Below, piece by piece: positions 54,781-54,863 of a stretch of 54,863 nucleotides of DNA. The DNA is taken from the NCBI GenBank assembly GCA_002773415.1, contig PFBD01000023.1, forward strand, positions 37,084 through 91,946. Reading direction: 5' to 3'. Position numbers and translations under genes: made by a program. Below the pieces are notes generated by a model. The model ran no database searches. It saw only the letters and a program-made list of their open reading frames with translations, and was not told where the DNA came from. The number at the start of each line of letters is the position of its first letter. The stretch's first letter is position 1. This DNA is from Candidatus Harrisonbacteria bacterium CG10_big_fil_rev_8_21_14_0_10_49_15 (GTDB lineage Bacteria > Patescibacteriota > Minisyncoccia > UBA6257 > 1-14-0-10-44-23).

Positions 54781-54863
54781 AAGTGAGGAGAAATGTTCAA
54801 ATGCGAAGCATTTGTATATTTTCCGAATGCCGCCTTCGCAAGCTACCCGCTTACGAGGGCAAG
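54781..54863. other. Stretch after tRNA-Arg with direct repeat of its 5' end
   Basis: It holds a 7-bp hairpin caaatgc-gaa-gcatttg and ends with acgagggcaag, which repeats the bases at the 5' end of tRNA-Arg (54772-54782). No gene is visible before the window ends. Confidence 0.4.

Overview
The window looks like a chromosome segment of a small-genome bacterium of the Patescibacteria / Candidate Phyla Radiation (Parcubacteria-like). This is inferred from gene content and protein style, not from an rRNA marker. The signs are short informational genes, a TrbL/VirB6-like secretion protein next to unknown secreted proteins, a RodZ-like HTH membrane protein, a coiled-coil murein hydrolase, a B12-dependent ribonucleotide reductase, YvcK/CofD, a DksA/TraR zinc finger and many genes that seem to be transcribed without a leader.

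Layout. 1-4869 (-): secretion-type operon with a TrbL/VirB6-like channel protein. 4981-6094 (+): two exported proteins. 6066-8732 (-): rsmA and a UvrD-type helicase. 9145-13291 (+): LysM-M23 peptidase behind a structured leader, a membrane protein, a DksA-like protein and comM. 13309-19448 (-): two membrane proteins, then pnp, a NYN-domain protein, rpsO and a four-S1-domain protein, an RNA-metabolism block. 19865-20749: fba. 21556-22904: TrmB-like regulator and a BrnT/CopG toxin-antitoxin pair. 22950-25844: nucleotide module folA<>thyA-like-dcd-deaminase. 26110-30340 (+): rplY, murein hydrolase, RodZ-like protein, recA. 31121-32032: yvcK. 32158-40968: one 2936-residue cyclic-glucan-synthase-like protein (GT84 + GH94), followed by DedA and an iron-permease-like/wHTH fusion. 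42798-44052: zip-fur metal operon. 44147-49798: small accessory genes, a pseudopilin, a broken Cas2-like gene, two HIT proteins, a kinase-like protein and DMT-type transporters. 49915-50699: tRNA-His, HNH protein, tRNA-Phe. 50943-54780: nrdJ, PHP protein, tRNA-Arg.

Two expression styles coexist. Most core genes have no Shine-Dalgarno sequence, and several start 6-9 bases after an extended -10 box (TGnTATAAT), so they are probably leaderless. A second set of mostly short genes (19617, 21067, 42484, 44147, 44511, 45133, 48996) has a strong GGAGG-type Shine-Dalgarno sequence, and most of them are closed by a GC-rich hairpin terminator. They sit between the core operons like inserted cargo.

The most unusual signal is the non-coding DNA. 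Almost every operon junction holds a long imperfect palindrome built from a short word containing a stop codon. At least two of these form families with conserved ends (GACNTC... and CAGACGAATTAC...). A separate 20-bp perfect or near-perfect palindrome, CCTGCCTRCCGGYAGGCAGG, occurs six times and is nested inside other repeats, with empty-site relatives in the same window. Repeat sequence also lies in frame inside folA, yvcK, fur, rsmA and a membrane-protein gene. A third class is loopless palindromes of 26-46 bp, four of them centred on CGGCCG.
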